From: JBKDZL01 sp047971145
GTDB lineage: Bacteria; Bacillota_I; Bacilli_A; Erysipelotrichales; Erysipelotrichaceae
Reading direction: 5' to 3'
NCBI GenBank assembly: GCA_047971145.1
Contig: JBKDZL010000072.1
Span: forward strand, 1 to 57,718
Length of the DNA: 57,718 nt
Positions 17,213 through 25,604 of this stretch are shown piece after piece. Each line of letters begins with the position of its first letter. Within the stretch, counting starts at the first letter, position 1. The notes beneath the pieces are model-generated. The model did no database searches and was not told where the DNA came from. It saw nothing but the letters and a program-made list of their open reading frames with translations. Position numbers and translations under genes: made by a program.

Positions 17213-18549
17213 TACAAGATTTTTCTTTCTTGTAATTTCGCTCTAAGACTATCCGCTAAATCAAAGTCTTTTGCTGTTTTTGCTTTGAGCCAGTTTTGAT
17301 ATAACTCTAAATCTGAAGCACTTAATACTTCTAACTCTATCATAATACCTAAGATCTTCAACATCTCTAAAATAGTATTGTTAACTTTACTTAGTTTGCT
17401 AATTTCTGTTTTGTCATCTCTAATTAATTGATTTAGTTGTTTGATTGTTTCGAAAATTACCATAAAGCTATTAGGAGTATTTAAATCGTCATTTAAAGTT
17501 TTAATAAACTCAGTGAATATTTCTTGGTCAAAATCACTATCGTTATAATTAGCCAGTTGTAACTTTAAGCTAGCCTGTTTTAAAGCTATTTCAATTTTTA
17601 CTAACTCACTCTTGCTCATTTCAATTATTTCTGAATTTATATTTAAGGGAGAGCGATAATGTGAACTCAATAATACCCATCTGGTAACATTAGCACCATA
17701 AGTATCAATAAAGTCCTTAGCCCACATGGTATTACCTAAAGATTTGCTCATTTTACTACCATCAATATTTAACATTCCATTATGTAACCAATAATTAGCA
17801 ATCTTATCATGACAACAAGCCTCAGATTGCGCAATCTCATTTTCATGATGAGGAAATTTTAAATCCATACCACCACCATGAATATCAATTAAGCCATTAA
17901 AATAATCCTTAATCATAACCACACACTCAGTGTGCCAACCTGGTCTACCCTCACCAAAATCAGACTGCCATTTAATACCTTTTTCTGTTTTCTTCCACAA
18001 AGTAAAATCTAAAGGATTTTCTTTTTTAGTATCTTCAACTATTCTTGCTCCTACTTCTAAATCTTCAGTTTTTTGCTTAGATAGCTGACCATATTCTTTT
18101 ATTTTATTAACTCTAAAATAAACATCACCATCAACTTCATAAGCAAAATCAGAAGCAATTAAGTTCTTGATAAATAAAATAATTTGATCCATAGTTTTTG
18201 TAACCATTGGCATCGCATTTAAATCTTTAATATTTAAATCTGCCCTTAAGTCTAAGTAAGCTTGTAAATACCTTGCGGTAATCTCACCCTCACTAACTCC
18301 CTCAGCTATTGCTTTATTAATGATTTTATCATCAACATCAGTAACATTAGAAACATAATCAACATCAAAACCCTGAGCCTCAAAAACTCTTCTAAGAGTA
18401 TCAAATACCACTAAAGGTCTAGCATTACCTAAGTGAGCATAATTATAAACTGTTGGGCCACAAACATACATACTAACCCTATTGGCAATAATGCTTTTAA
18501 ATTCTTCAATTTCTCCACTATAACTATTAAAAAAAGTAATTTTATTCAT
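17212..18549 (-). CDS. cysS: Cysteinyl-tRNA synthetase
   Basis: Class I synthetase of 445 residues. The zinc Cys and HIGH-like motif lie in YVCGPTVYNYAHLGNAR, further zinc ligands are in WHTECVV and HHENEIAQSEA, and the KMSKS loop is intact (GSKMSKSLGN). The ATG at 18549 has an AAGGAAAG site and is chosen over the TTG one codon earlier. No T-box leader is possible, because the preceding gene ends only 18 bases upstream. Confidence 0.96.
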   Translation of the reverse strand: MNKITFFNSYSGEIEEFKSIIANRVSMYVCGPTVYNYAHLGNARPLVVFDTLRRVFEAQGFDVDYVSNVTDVDDKIINKAIAEGVSEGEITARYLQAYLDLRADLNIKDLNAMPMVTKTMDQIILFIKNLIASDFAYEVDGDVYFRVNKIKEYGQLSKQKTEDLEVGARIVEDTKKENPLDFTLWKKTEKGIKWQSDFGEGRPGWHTECVVMIKDYFNGLIDIHGGGMDLKFPHHENEIAQSEACCHDKIANYWLHNGMLNIDGSKMSKSLGNTMWAKDFIDTYGANVTRWVLLSSHYRSPLNINSEIIEMSKSELVKIEIALKQASLKLQLANYNDSDFDQEIFTEFIKTLNDDLNTPNSFMVIFETIKQLNQLIRDDKTEISKLSKVNNTILEMLKILGIMIELEVLSASDLELYQNWLKAKTAKDFDLADSLRAKLQERKIL

Positions 18550-18567
18550 CAATTTAATCTTTCCTTC

Positions 18568-19113
18568 TTAATCTAAAGCTTTAACTTTAACAACTTCTAA
18601 ATATTCCTGTGCAATACTTATTTGTTTTCCTCTGAGCCAATTTTTTACTTCATTTACTTTAATGATTGCGGGTATCCTTTGAGCTAAGTCCACTATTCGC
18701 TCACTAGATGATTTATCAATAATAACCGCTTGATCATTTGCATTATAAAAACCTGCCAAATGCATATAGTTTTCATCATTTCTCACTAAATGTTTACCAT
18801 CATTAAATAAATAAAATCCTTGTGTTAAAAAGACACATTTACGTTTTTCAATATCGCTATTAAATTCCTTACGGTTATTGATAAATTCATTGTTAACACT
18901 TAGTATTAAACCATCACCATTTAATCTATCAATGCCCCACCTGACAATTTTCGGTCCATCTTTAGTAAGAATAATTACCTTGTCGGCAGGCTTCACTTCT
19001 CCAAAAGTTACCTGTGTGAGAGCTTTTTTGTCATATTTATCAATTAACATTTGACAAATATTCTTAAAATAAGGTTTATTTAAATCTTTTTCTAATAAAT
19101 ATCTACTTATCAT
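18568..19113 (-). CDS. HMCES/YedK-like (SRAP) protein with the active-site residues lost
   Basis: The 181 residues follow the layout of SRAP proteins, which crosslink to abasic sites in single-stranded DNA through Cys2. Seen: a GEVKPADKVIIL segment, RWG at 58-60, RKCVFLTQGFY at 91-101, LAGFYN at 119-124 and RIPAII at 146-151. Every key residue differs: Cys2 is Ile, the GFYEW glutamate is Leu102, the HxRMP histidine is Ala144, and the INARxE motif is LSVNNE. The frame is intact. The gene has a TATAAT exactly six bases before its ATG. I infer a non-catalytic relative; a different family with a chance resemblance is possible but less likely. Confidence 0.65.
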   Translation of the reverse strand: MISRYLLEKDLNKPYFKNICQMLIDKYDKKALTQVTFGEVKPADKVIILTKDGPKIVRWGIDRLNGDGLILSVNNEFINNRKEFNSDIEKRKCVFLTQGFYLFNDGKHLVRNDENYMHLAGFYNANDQAVIIDKSSSERIVDLAQRIPAIIKVNEVKNWLRGKQISIAQEYLEVVKVKALD

Positions 19114-19125
19114 GTATCTATTATA
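19114..19125 (-). promoter_or_regulatory. -10 box six bases before the ATG of the SRAP-like gene
   Basis: Minus strand TATAAT (19120-19125) then six bases and the ATG at 19113. No ribosome binding site can fit, so a leaderless transcript is suggested. Confidence 0.55.
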
Positions 19126-19158
19126 CTTGATTTATTTTGTTTTCTCTAGTAGTAGAGC

Positions 19159-19184
19159 ATAAAAAAAGCGACTTTCGTCGCTTA
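19159..19184 (-). terminator. Terminator of gapA
   Basis: Minus strand hairpin AAGCGAC-GAAA-GTCGCTT followed by T7, just after the gapA stop. Confidence 0.9.
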
Positions 19185-19191
19185 TTGTATT

Positions 19192-20196
19192 CTATTGTTT
19201 AATCAAGAATTTAGCAGTTCTTACCATTTGGCTTACATATGAGTTTTCATTATCATACCAAGCAACAGTTTTAACTAATTGTTGATCACCAACAGTAATA
19301 ACTTTTGTTTGAGTAGCATCAAATAAAGAACCATATTTAATACCAATTACATCACTTGAAACAATTTCGTCTTCAGTGTAACCAAATGATTCATTGCTAG
19401 CAGCTTTCATAGCAGCGTTGATATCAGCTTCAGTCAAACCTTTTTTACTTAATACTACTTGTAACTCTGTACAAGAACCAGTAATTACCGGCACCCTTTG
19501 AGCAGCACCATCTAATTTTCCTTTTAGCTCAGGAATTACAGAAGCAATGGCTTTAGCAGCACCTGTAGTAGCTGGAATAATATTAGCAGCAGCAGCTCTT
19601 GCTCTTCTTAAGCCTTTACGATGAGGCGCATCTAATGTATTTTGATCATTAGTATAAGCATGGATAGTAGTCATTAAACCAACTTCAATAGTAAATGCAT
19701 CCATTAAAGCTTTAGCCATAGGAGCTAAGCAGTTAGTAGTACAACTAGCAGCAGAAATAACTGTTTCACTGCCATCCAAAATATCATGATTTACATTATA
19801 AACAACTGTTTTTAAATCGCCAGTAGCTGGAGCTGAAACGATAACTTTTTTAGCTCCCGCTGTAATATGAGCTTCCGCTTTTTCTTTTGAAGTAAAGAAA
19901 CCAGTTGACTCAATAACAACATCAACACCTAATTTACCCCAAGGTAAATTTACAGGATCTTTTTCTGAATAGATAGTAATTTCTTTACCATCAACAACTA
20001 TACTATTATCACTATGAGATATTGAATCAGCCTTATAAGTACCTTGAGCTGAATCATACTTCAATAAATGAGCTAAAGTTTTAGCATCTGTTAAATCATT
20101 AATAGCAACAATTTCAAAATCTGCATCTCCAAACATTTGTCTGAATGCTAAACGTCCAATACGTCCAAAACCATTAATTGCAATTTTTACTGACAT
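19192..20196 (-). CDS. gapA: Glyceraldehyde-3-phosphate dehydrogenase
   Basis: Glycolytic enzyme of 334 residues oxidising glyceraldehyde 3-phosphate with NAD. The N-terminal NAD fold begins KIAINGFGRIGRLAF, and the catalytic motif SAASCTTNCLAP with its Cys lies near residue 152. YDNENSYVSQMVR near the C-terminus is conserved. It has its own promoter and terminator, so it is a single-gene unit. Confidence 0.97.
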   Translation of the reverse strand: MSVKIAINGFGRIGRLAFRQMFGDADFEIVAINDLTDAKTLAHLLKYDSAQGTYKADSISHSDNSIVVDGKEITIYSEKDPVNLPWGKLGVDVVIESTGFFTSKEKAEAHITAGAKKVIVSAPATGDLKTVVYNVNHDILDGSETVISAASCTTNCLAPMAKALMDAFTIEVGLMTTIHAYTNDQNTLDAPHRKGLRRARAAAANIIPATTGAAKAIASVIPELKGKLDGAAQRVPVITGSCTELQVVLSKKGLTEADINAAMKAASNESFGYTEDEIVSSDVIGIKYGSLFDATQTKVITVGDQQLVKTVAWYDNENSYVSQMVRTAKFLIKQ

Positions 20197-20231
20197 TTAA
20201 TTTCTTCCTCCTTGATTATTTAATCAATGTA

Positions 20232-20259
20232 ATTATACTACAAAAGCATTAAAAGTCAA
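20232..20259 (-). promoter_or_regulatory. Promoter of gapA
   Basis: Minus strand TTGACT (20254-20259), 16-base spacer, TATAAT (20232-20237), followed by a GGAGGAAG ribosome binding site. Confidence 0.8.
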
Positions 20260-20290
20260 TTGATAGTATTCTAACAATAGTGCAGAAATT

Positions 20291-20384
20291 CTAAAGAAAT
20301 CAAACAGATGTTACACTTTTGGTCTTTTTTATATTAGTTAGTTATAAAATATTCTTCAACTATTTGATTAGGACTTCTAAAACC
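20291..20384 (-). repeat. Insertion-sequence end remnant, copy A
   Basis: About 94 bases nearly identical to 23401-23492 (copy B), in the same orientation. Shared blocks include ATCAAACAGATGTTACAC and ATAAAATATTCTTCAACTA. The block contains the end of a transposase reading frame and the DNA beyond its stop. It begins about 60 bases from the rsmC stop. Confidence 0.8.
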
Positions 20385-20427
20385 TAATGTTTTAGTATGG
20401 TTAATATTCCATCTTAATGAAATAGCT
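20334..20427 (-). pseudogene. Transposase C-terminal fragment
   Basis: An open stretch of about 30 codons encodes RWNINHTKTLGFRSPNQIVE then EYFITN and a stop. The pattern (Asn/His, LG, SPNQ) resembles the C-terminal end of DDE transposases, where a similar xxLGxxxPxE motif occurs. The upstream frame is closed by stops. The IS family cannot be fixed from this fragment. Confidence 0.65.
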
Positions 20428-20443
20428 AATATAATTTAGCTAA

Positions 20444-21034
20444 TCAGACTTGAGCTTTGATGACATAAAAACCTTTATTTTTTTTCAAAATCTCGACATG
20501 ACTGTAATTAACCTTTAATAACTCAAAAGCAGACTTCGCACCATGACTTTTTCTCATAACAATAATCAAATCACCATGATTTAACAAATGTTTTTTAGCA
20601 TCAATCAACATTTTATTAACAATAACTTTACCAGCTCTAATTGGTGGGTTGATAATAATACTATTATATTTTAGCTCAACATTAGAATATATATCACTTT
20701 TAAATACCAAGGTATTAACATTATTATTTAAAGAATTCCAAGTTGATAATTCAACAGCTCTATCATTAATATCTACCATATGAACATTTATTTCAGGATT
20801 TAATTTACTTAGAGTTATTCCAATCAAGCCATAACCACAGCCTAAATCTAAAACATTTCCAGTTAATTTATCAATAGCTAAAGCTGATAAAAGTGTTAAA
20901 CTACCAGTATCTATTTCAGCTTTTGAAAAAACCCCATTATTACTAATAAAGCTAAAATTATAGCCCTTAAATATAAAAGGAATAACTATTTTATCATTCT
21001 TTAAACTACTATCGTTTTTAAAATAATGACTCAT
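20444..21034 (-). CDS. rsmC: RsmC/YbxB-like 16S rRNA guanine methyltransferase
   Basis: A 196-residue class I SAM methyltransferase. LDLGCGYGLIGI near residue 60 is the SAM loop and NPPIRAGK near residue 130 is the catalytic NPPY-type motif of the RsmC group. Following rplL matches the Firmicutes order rplL-ybxB-rpoB, but rpoB is absent and an IS remnant follows instead. The ATG has no Shine-Dalgarno sequence; TATAAT lies exactly six bases upstream. Confidence 0.88.
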   Translation of the reverse strand: MSHYFKNDSSLKNDKIVIPFIFKGYNFSFISNNGVFSKAEIDTGSLTLLSALAIDKLTGNVLDLGCGYGLIGITLSKLNPEINVHMVDINDRAVELSTWNSLNNNVNTLVFKSDIYSNVELKYNSIIINPPIRAGKVIVNKMLIDAKKHLLNHGDLIIVMRKSHGAKSAFELLKVNYSHVEILKKNKGFYVIKAQV

Positions 21035-21049
21035 ATAACAATTATAACA
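21035..21049 (-). promoter_or_regulatory. Extended -10 promoter six bases before the rsmC ATG
   Basis: Minus strand TGTTATAAT (21041-21049) then six bases and ATG at 21034. An extended -10 (TGN) with this spacing implies transcription starting at or next to the start codon. Confidence 0.65.
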
Positions 21050-21111
21050 CTAATAAAGCAAGAAAAAAGCCCAATTTCTTGGACTTATTTCATTATTTAT
21101 AAACTCTTAAA

Positions 21112-21486
21112 TTATTTAACTTCTACAACTGCGCCAGCTTCTTCTAATTTAGTTTTAATTTCAGCAGCTTCTTCAGGCGCAATATTTTCTTTAATAGCAC
21201 TAGGAGCATTATCAACTAAATCTTTTGCATCTTTAAGTCCTAAGCCTGTCACTTCTCTTACTACCTTGATAACCGCAATTTTTGTTCCGCCTGCTTCTTT
21301 TAATGTTACAGTTACTTCACTAGGAGCTGCATCTTCTGCTACTCCAACTGCAGCACCAGCTGCTGCTACAGGAGCAGCTGCTGTTACTCCAAACTCTTCT
21401 TCAATTGCACTTACTAATTCATTTAATTCTAAAATTGTCATTTCTTTTAAGCTACTAATAATATCGCTTTTGTTTAATTTTGCCAT
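21112..21486 (-). CDS. rplL: 50S ribosomal protein L7/L12
   Basis: A 124-residue stalk protein. An N-terminal dimerisation helix region (MTILELNELVSAIEEEFGV), an Ala-rich hinge (APVAAAGAAVG), and the C-terminal factor-binding domain with KIAVIKVVREVTGLGLKDAK are all visible. It follows rplJ by 18 bases. Confidence 0.98.
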   Translation of the reverse strand: MAKLNKSDIISSLKEMTILELNELVSAIEEEFGVTAAAPVAAAGAAVGVAEDAAPSEVTVTLKEAGGTKIAVIKVVREVTGLGLKDAKDLVDNAPSAIKENIAPEEAAEIKTKLEEAGAVVEVK

Positions 21487-21504
21487 GTTTTTTCTCCTTT
21501 ATAA

Positions 21505-21999
21505 TTATTCTGCATCCTTAGAGTCTGCAATTGCTTTTATCGCATATGCGAAATTTCTAACTGGTGCTTGGAAACATCCAAGTAACATAGAAATCATACC
21601 ATCACGATTAGGTAATTTAGAAATTTCATTGATACGACTTTGATCTACATAACTACCCTCTACCAAACCAGCTTTGATTTTTAATGCTTCATGTTTTTTA
21701 GCGAAATCAACTAAAATTCTACTTGGCGCAACTGCATCACTTGAAAAAGCAATAGCATTTGGACCTTTTAGATGTTCTAATAATTCTTTAAAACCAGCAT
21801 TTTCAGTCGCTCTGGTAGCTAATGAGTTTTTGTAAACTTTTAATTCCACATCTTCAGCTCTTAGTTTTCTTCTCAAATCAATAGTCTCAGTAACTGATAA
21901 ACCATGATATTCAACAATAATAGCTGATTCTGCACCCTTAAGCTTGGTTTCTATTTCAGAAACTAGTTCTTCTTTAGCTTTTAGAACTTTATCGTTCAT
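21505..21999 (-). CDS. rplJ: 50S ribosomal protein L10
   Basis: A 164-residue stalk base. IIVEYHGLSVTETIDLRRKLR and VYKNSLATRATENAGF are diagnostic. ATG at 21999 is chosen because it has the GAAGGAGG site; the longer open frame up to 22050 runs back into the leader hairpin region and is not the true start. Confidence 0.97.
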   Translation of the reverse strand: MNDKVLKAKEELVSEIETKLKGAESAIIVEYHGLSVTETIDLRRKLRAEDVELKVYKNSLATRATENAGFKELLEHLKGPNAIAFSSDAVAPSRILVDFAKKHEALKIKAGLVEGSYVDQSRINEISKLPNRDGMISMLLGCFQAPVRNFAYAIKAIADSKDAE

Positions 22000-22145
22000 T
22001 TTGGCCTCCTTCTTTTCTCTAGCCAATATACCTAAATAATAAAATCCCACCTCAAAGACGTGGGATTGAAAAGTAATATTCTTTTCTACCTCGGTAACAT
22101 ATTAAGCTTACGCAGTTACTGTCTTTGGTATATTGATACTTAATT
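22000..22145 (-). ncRNA. L10 leader (autoregulatory attenuator of rplJL)
   Basis: The minus strand leader contains ACCAAAGACAGTAACTGCG, a later TACCGAGGTAG and then the hairpin AATCCCAC-GTCTTTGA-GGTGGGATT (22042-22067) with following T residues. These are the hallmarks of the Firmicutes L10 leader, in which L10/L12 binding upstream favours the terminator. Confidence 0.85.
22042..22067 (-). terminator. Attenuator hairpin in the rplJ leader
   Basis: Stem AATCCCAC/GTGGGATT on the minus strand followed by TTATTATTT, about 40 bases before the rplJ start. Confidence 0.8.
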
Positions 22146-22173
22146 ATTATATAAAATAATTCTAGTTTGTCAA
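22146..22173 (-). promoter_or_regulatory. Promoter of rplJ-rplL
   Basis: Perfect consensus on the minus strand: TTGACA (22168-22173), 16-base spacer, TATAAT (22146-22151). The -35 lies inside the last codons of rplA, so rplJL can be transcribed apart from rplKA. Confidence 0.85.
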
Positions 22174-22845
22174 GACTTTAATGCCAGGACCCATAGTAGT
22201 TGAAACTACACAGTTTTTAATATATGTCCCCTTAACCGCATTAGGTCTAGCTTTAGCAATTGCATTATAGATAGCTTCAAAGTTTTCTACCAAGGCTTTT
22301 TGACTAAAAGATTTTTTACCGATACGACAAGATAAATTACCTTCTTTATCAACACGATATTCAATTTTACCTTTTTTAATATCATTGATAGCAGTAGTTA
22401 AGTCCATAGTTACAGTTCCAGTTTTTGGATTAGGCATTAAACCTTTAGGCCCCAATACACGACCTAATTTCCCTAGTTCTCCCATCATATCAGGAGTTGC
22501 CACTATGACATCAAAATCAAACCAACCACCTTTAATCTTTTCTAAAATTTCAGCATTACCAACAAAATCAGCACCTGCTTCTTCTGCCTCTTTCTCTTTT
22601 GCTCCTTGAGTTACCACTAATACTCTACTTGTTTTACCAGTACCATGAGGTAAAACCATTGCTCCTCTAATTTGTTGATCAGCATGACGAGGGTCAACAT
22701 TTAAATTAAAACTAACCTCTACTGTTTCATCAAATTTCGCAAAACTGCTTGCTTGAGCTAATTTAATTGCCTCAGCAACTTCATATAATTTGTCTCTGTC
22801 TACTTTTTCTAAAGCAGCTTTATAATTTTTAGTTAACTTTGCCAT
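22162..22845 (-). CDS. rplA: 50S ribosomal protein L1
   Basis: A 227-residue L1-stalk protein. FNLNVDPRHADQQIRGAMVLPHG and VLGPKGLMPNPKTGTVT are diagnostic. Two bases separate it from rplK. Confidence 0.98.
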   Translation of the reverse strand: MAKLTKNYKAALEKVDRDKLYEVAEAIKLAQASSFAKFDETVEVSFNLNVDPRHADQQIRGAMVLPHGTGKTSRVLVVTQGAKEKEAEEAGADFVGNAEILEKIKGGWFDFDVIVATPDMMGELGKLGRVLGPKGLMPNPKTGTVTMDLTTAINDIKKGKIEYRVDKEGNLSCRIGKKSFSQKALVENFEAIYNAIAKARPNAVKGTYIKNCVVSTTMGPGIKVLTN

Positions 22846-22847
22846 AA

Positions 22848-23267
22848 TTATTCTAACCCCTCTACTACAATACCCATATTTTTTGCAGTACCAGCAATAA
22901 TTTTAATTGCTCCTTCCAAATCATTAGCATTTAAATCAGGCATTTTATATTCTGCAATTTTCGCAACTTCTTCTTTAGAGATAGTAGCTACTTTTTCAAC
23001 TTTAGCACTACCAGATCCCTTTTTAATTTTACATGCTTTTAATAACATAGTAGAAGCTGGTGTTGTTTTACAAACAAAATCAAAACTTTTGTCTTCATAT
23101 GCAGTAATAACTACAGGAACTACATCACCCATACGATCTTTAGTAGCATCATTAAATGCCGAAATAAACTGAGGCATGTTAATACCAGCAGATGCTAATG
23201 CTGGACCGGGTTTAGCTTGACCGGCAACGAATTGTAATTTACTTACTTTCGCAACTTTTTTACTCAC
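22848..23267 (-). CDS. rplK: 50S ribosomal protein L11
   Basis: A 139-residue GTPase-centre protein. FVAGQAKPGPALASAGINMPQFI and the C-terminal GTAKNMGIVVEG are typical. In relatives this gene follows nusG; here nusG lies about 8 kb away downstream and this block has its own promoter. Confidence 0.98.
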   Translation of the reverse strand: MSKKVAKVSKLQFVAGQAKPGPALASAGINMPQFISAFNDATKDRMGDVVPVVITAYEDKSFDFVCKTTPASTMLLKACKIKKGSGSAKVEKVATISKEEVAKIAEYKMPDLNANDLEGAIKIIAGTAKNMGIVVEGLE

Positions 23268-23346
23268 AATAATTTTCCTCCTTTTGTGGTTAGCGGTACT
23301 AATGAAGTGTTGCTCTTCTACCGCCCATGCATAAATATGCTTTTAT

Positions 23347-23375
23347 ATTCTATTACTTTACGGCTAAAAAGTCAA
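23347..23375 (-). promoter_or_regulatory. Promoter of rplK-rplA
   Basis: Minus strand TTGACT (23370-23375), 17-base spacer, TAGAAT (23347-23352). The leader of about 75 bases carries a GCGGTAGAAGAGC element and an AAAGGAGG site. Copy B of the IS remnant begins 26 bases upstream of the -35. Confidence 0.65.
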
Positions 23376-23400
23376 ATAGCTATAACCTCTTGTTATATTT

Positions 23401-23492
23401 CTAGAAAAATCAAACAGATGTTACACCTTTGATGCTTTGATATTAGTTTGTTATAAAATATTCTTCAACTACTTGATTAGGACTTCGAAACC
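23401..23492 (-). repeat. Insertion-sequence end remnant, copy B
   Basis: Matches 20291-20384 over about 92 bases with scattered differences and the same orientation. Together the two copies bracket rplK-rplA-rplJ-rplL-rsmC. Confidence 0.8.
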
Positions 23493-23494
23493 CT
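23443..23494 (-). pseudogene. Transposase C-terminal fragment
   Basis: Encodes GFRSPNQVVEEYFITN and a stop, differing from copy A by one residue (Ile to Val) over this stretch. A TGA closes the frame just upstream, so it is a dead remnant. Confidence 0.65.
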
Positions 23495-23555
23495 CATATT
23501 TTTATCTGGATATCATTATAATCTGTCAAAGTGATACCACTGAAATTTCATAAAA

Positions 23556-23588
23556 TAAAACATCGCCGATAATTGACGATGTTTTATT
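23556..23588. terminator. Terminator of the LPETG surface protein gene
   Basis: Hairpin AAAACATCG ... CGATGTTTT with T-rich flanks in both directions, just after the stop of the surface protein gene. Confidence 0.85.
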
Positions 23589-23597
23589 TATAATTTA

Positions 23598-25286
23598 CTA
23601 ATTATTTTTTAAATATTTTTTTCTATTAACTAAACCAGCTATTGCCAATATTAGCGCTAAGGCAGACACATAAATCATAGTACTATCAATTCCTGTTTCA
23701 GGTAAAGTTTCTATTATTTCTTTGTATTGCGCAGTAACCACTAAGTCTGCAGTTATATTACTAAAATCTACATCCCAACCTGTAAATTCGTAACCAGATC
23801 TTGTTGGGGCACTCGGCTCAACTGCTGCCTCACCAGCATTAATAGTTTGAGTATCTAAAACAGTGCCATCAAAATCTTGGAAAGTTACAGTAAATTTTTC
23901 TATATTCTTTTCAAAGATAGGCTTAATACCTTGAATATTATCAACTAAGAACACTCCTGAAGTTCGAGCATTCACAGGGATTGGCAATTCTTCCCAAGCA
24001 GCTGCATTCACCCCTGTATCAAAACCAGTGGTATCCCAACCAACAAAAGTATAACCTTCTTTCACCCAATCATTTTGCTCATCATTAAGAAATTCTAAGA
24101 ATTCAGATTTTGTCATTAGAGATTTTGCCGCTAACCAATTATTTCCACTTGAAAATAATAATCCCTCTTCTTCCAACTCTACAGCAAGTACATCATAATT
24201 CGCATAAATATCGCCAGTGAACAAATAATAATTACCCTTGCCCTTAGTAAAAGAAGCTTCAGTTTGATGCAACCTATCGGCACTCCAAGAAAAAGTCTGC
24301 ACAAATTCTTCATGAATGCTGAGTTTTACACTATCACTCATATTGTTGACTACTCCATACCATGGAGCATTATATAAAAAGATTTTATAAATGGTGTAAT
24401 TTATTTCTTCAATTGTTGATGGAAAAGTCGCTACTTTAAGTCCGTTTTTAAACCAGAATGGTGCGCTGACCACACTAGTAACACCCTCTTCAATTTCAAA
24501 AAAAGAAAAACCAGTATTCTGAAAAGATAATAACCCAAGACCACCAACTAACGAACCAGGAATACTTAAAGTTTTTTCCTTAGCATTATCAGCAGTTGAA
24601 GCCATTGATAATTTGTCACAATCGATAAATGCTCGTTCTCCAATATATTCCAGCCCCGGTGGGAATACTACTGTTTCCAAATTAATACTAAAAGCAAATA
24701 CCTGATACTCTATAGATTTCAAAGTATCAGGTAAAACAAGTTCTTTAATATAAATTGAATTTTCAAACGAAGATTCATTAATGAAAATGATGTTACTTGA
24801 TAATTTTAAACTCTCAATTTTGTTATCTCTAAAAGAGGCAAAATCTAAATATAGAACACTGTCCGGCATTGAAACCGATGTTAAATTTAGACCAGAAAAA
24901 GCGTTTCTAGATATTACAGTAACAGGAACGCCTTCGATTGTATCAGGAATGTTTAAAATTCCACCATTTGCTGCAATTTTTGCTTTTCCTGCATCTGAAA
25001 AGCCAGTTAAAATAGCTCCATATGGGATTGCTGTTAATTCCCATGTTTCAGCTGTGAAGTGTTCTTTAAATGTATCACTACCACGGTCAAATGCTGTCGC
25101 AGTATCTAACTGATAAGTAAAGTCACTATCTACAAAAGTAGTATCTCCAGTTCTTACTTCAATATTTAAAGATACATCTGTAGATGTTTTACCATTATTT
25201 TTTTCTGTTTCTTTAGCTAGAACACTTACATTAATGGCTGTAAAGATGAAACTCATAACTAAAAAAGTTTTAATAATTCTCTTCAT
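23598..25286 (-). CDS. LPETG-anchored leucine-rich-repeat surface protein (BspA-like)
   Basis: A 562-residue secreted protein. Residues 1-24 form a signal peptide (KRIIKTFLVMSFIFTAINVSV). Residues of about 95-300 are BspA-type leucine-rich repeats (for example IPDTIEGVPVTVISRNAF, LPDTLKSIEYQVFAF). Near residue 470-525 there is an InlB-type B repeat (FTVTFQDFDGTVLDTQTI, SGYEFTGWD). The C-terminus has LPETG near residue 528, a hydrophobic helix and a basic tail (NRKKYLKNN), the sortase sorting signal. Such proteins bind host or other surfaces. It is monocistronic with a strong promoter and a terminator. Confidence 0.92.
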   Translation of the reverse strand: MKRIIKTFLVMSFIFTAINVSVLAKETEKNNGKTSTDVSLNIEVRTGDTTFVDSDFTYQLDTATAFDRGSDTFKEHFTAETWELTAIPYGAILTGFSDAGKAKIAANGGILNIPDTIEGVPVTVISRNAFSGLNLTSVSMPDSVLYLDFASFRDNKIESLKLSSNIIFINESSFENSIYIKELVLPDTLKSIEYQVFAFSINLETVVFPPGLEYIGERAFIDCDKLSMASTADNAKEKTLSIPGSLVGGLGLLSFQNTGFSFFEIEEGVTSVVSAPFWFKNGLKVATFPSTIEEINYTIYKIFLYNAPWYGVVNNMSDSVKLSIHEEFVQTFSWSADRLHQTEASFTKGKGNYYLFTGDIYANYDVLAVELEEEGLLFSSGNNWLAAKSLMTKSEFLEFLNDEQNDWVKEGYTFVGWDTTGFDTGVNAAAWEELPIPVNARTSGVFLVDNIQGIKPIFEKNIEKFTVTFQDFDGTVLDTQTINAGEAAVEPSAPTRSGYEFTGWDVDFSNITADLVVTAQYKEIIETLPETGIDSTMIYVSALALILAIAGLVNRKKYLKNN

Positions 25287-25377
25287 ACTTTTCCCTATAT
25301 TCCTTTAATTAAATATTTATCAATGTTGAAACTATTTTCTCATTGTTAAAAGAATATCCTTTCTATTTCTTTTTATA

Positions 25378-25406
25378 ATTTTATTACTATTAATTATATA
25401 TGTCAA
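25378..25406 (-). promoter_or_regulatory. Promoter of the LPETG surface protein gene
   Basis: Minus strand TTGACA (25401-25406), 17-base spacer, TAAAAT (25378-25383), with a 5' leader of about 85 bases before the start codon. Confidence 0.75.
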
Positions 25407-25604
25407 CAAAAATCCGATTTAAACTTTACTAAAGTAAGCTGTAAAATTAAATTAGAAAATAGTTTATAGCTGTTTTTTTGATTTAATTTTACTACTTATC
25501 ACTTTTTTACATTATTTCACTAAATATAGGGCTTAATTGCGCCTTTTTTTATTTACAAAGTGAAATTTGTTGCACTTACAGCATTTTAAAAAATGATAAA
25601 AATA

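Noticed and set aside
18550..18568. T-box riboswitch before cysS
   Set aside because: The upstream gene ends only 18 bases away, leaving no room for a T-box leader.
21026..21643. Plus-strand open frame opposite rplL and rplJ
   Set aside because: Shadow of the Ala-rich L7/L12 gene; composition is Ser/Ala-rich with no family resemblance.
22000..22050. Longer N-terminus for L10
   Set aside because: It would run into the leader before the attenuator hairpin; the ATG at 21999 has the proper GGAGG site and the family N-terminus.
25525..25555. Weak hairpin followed by T residues on the plus strand
   Set aside because: The stem is short with a bulge and no plus-strand gene precedes it.
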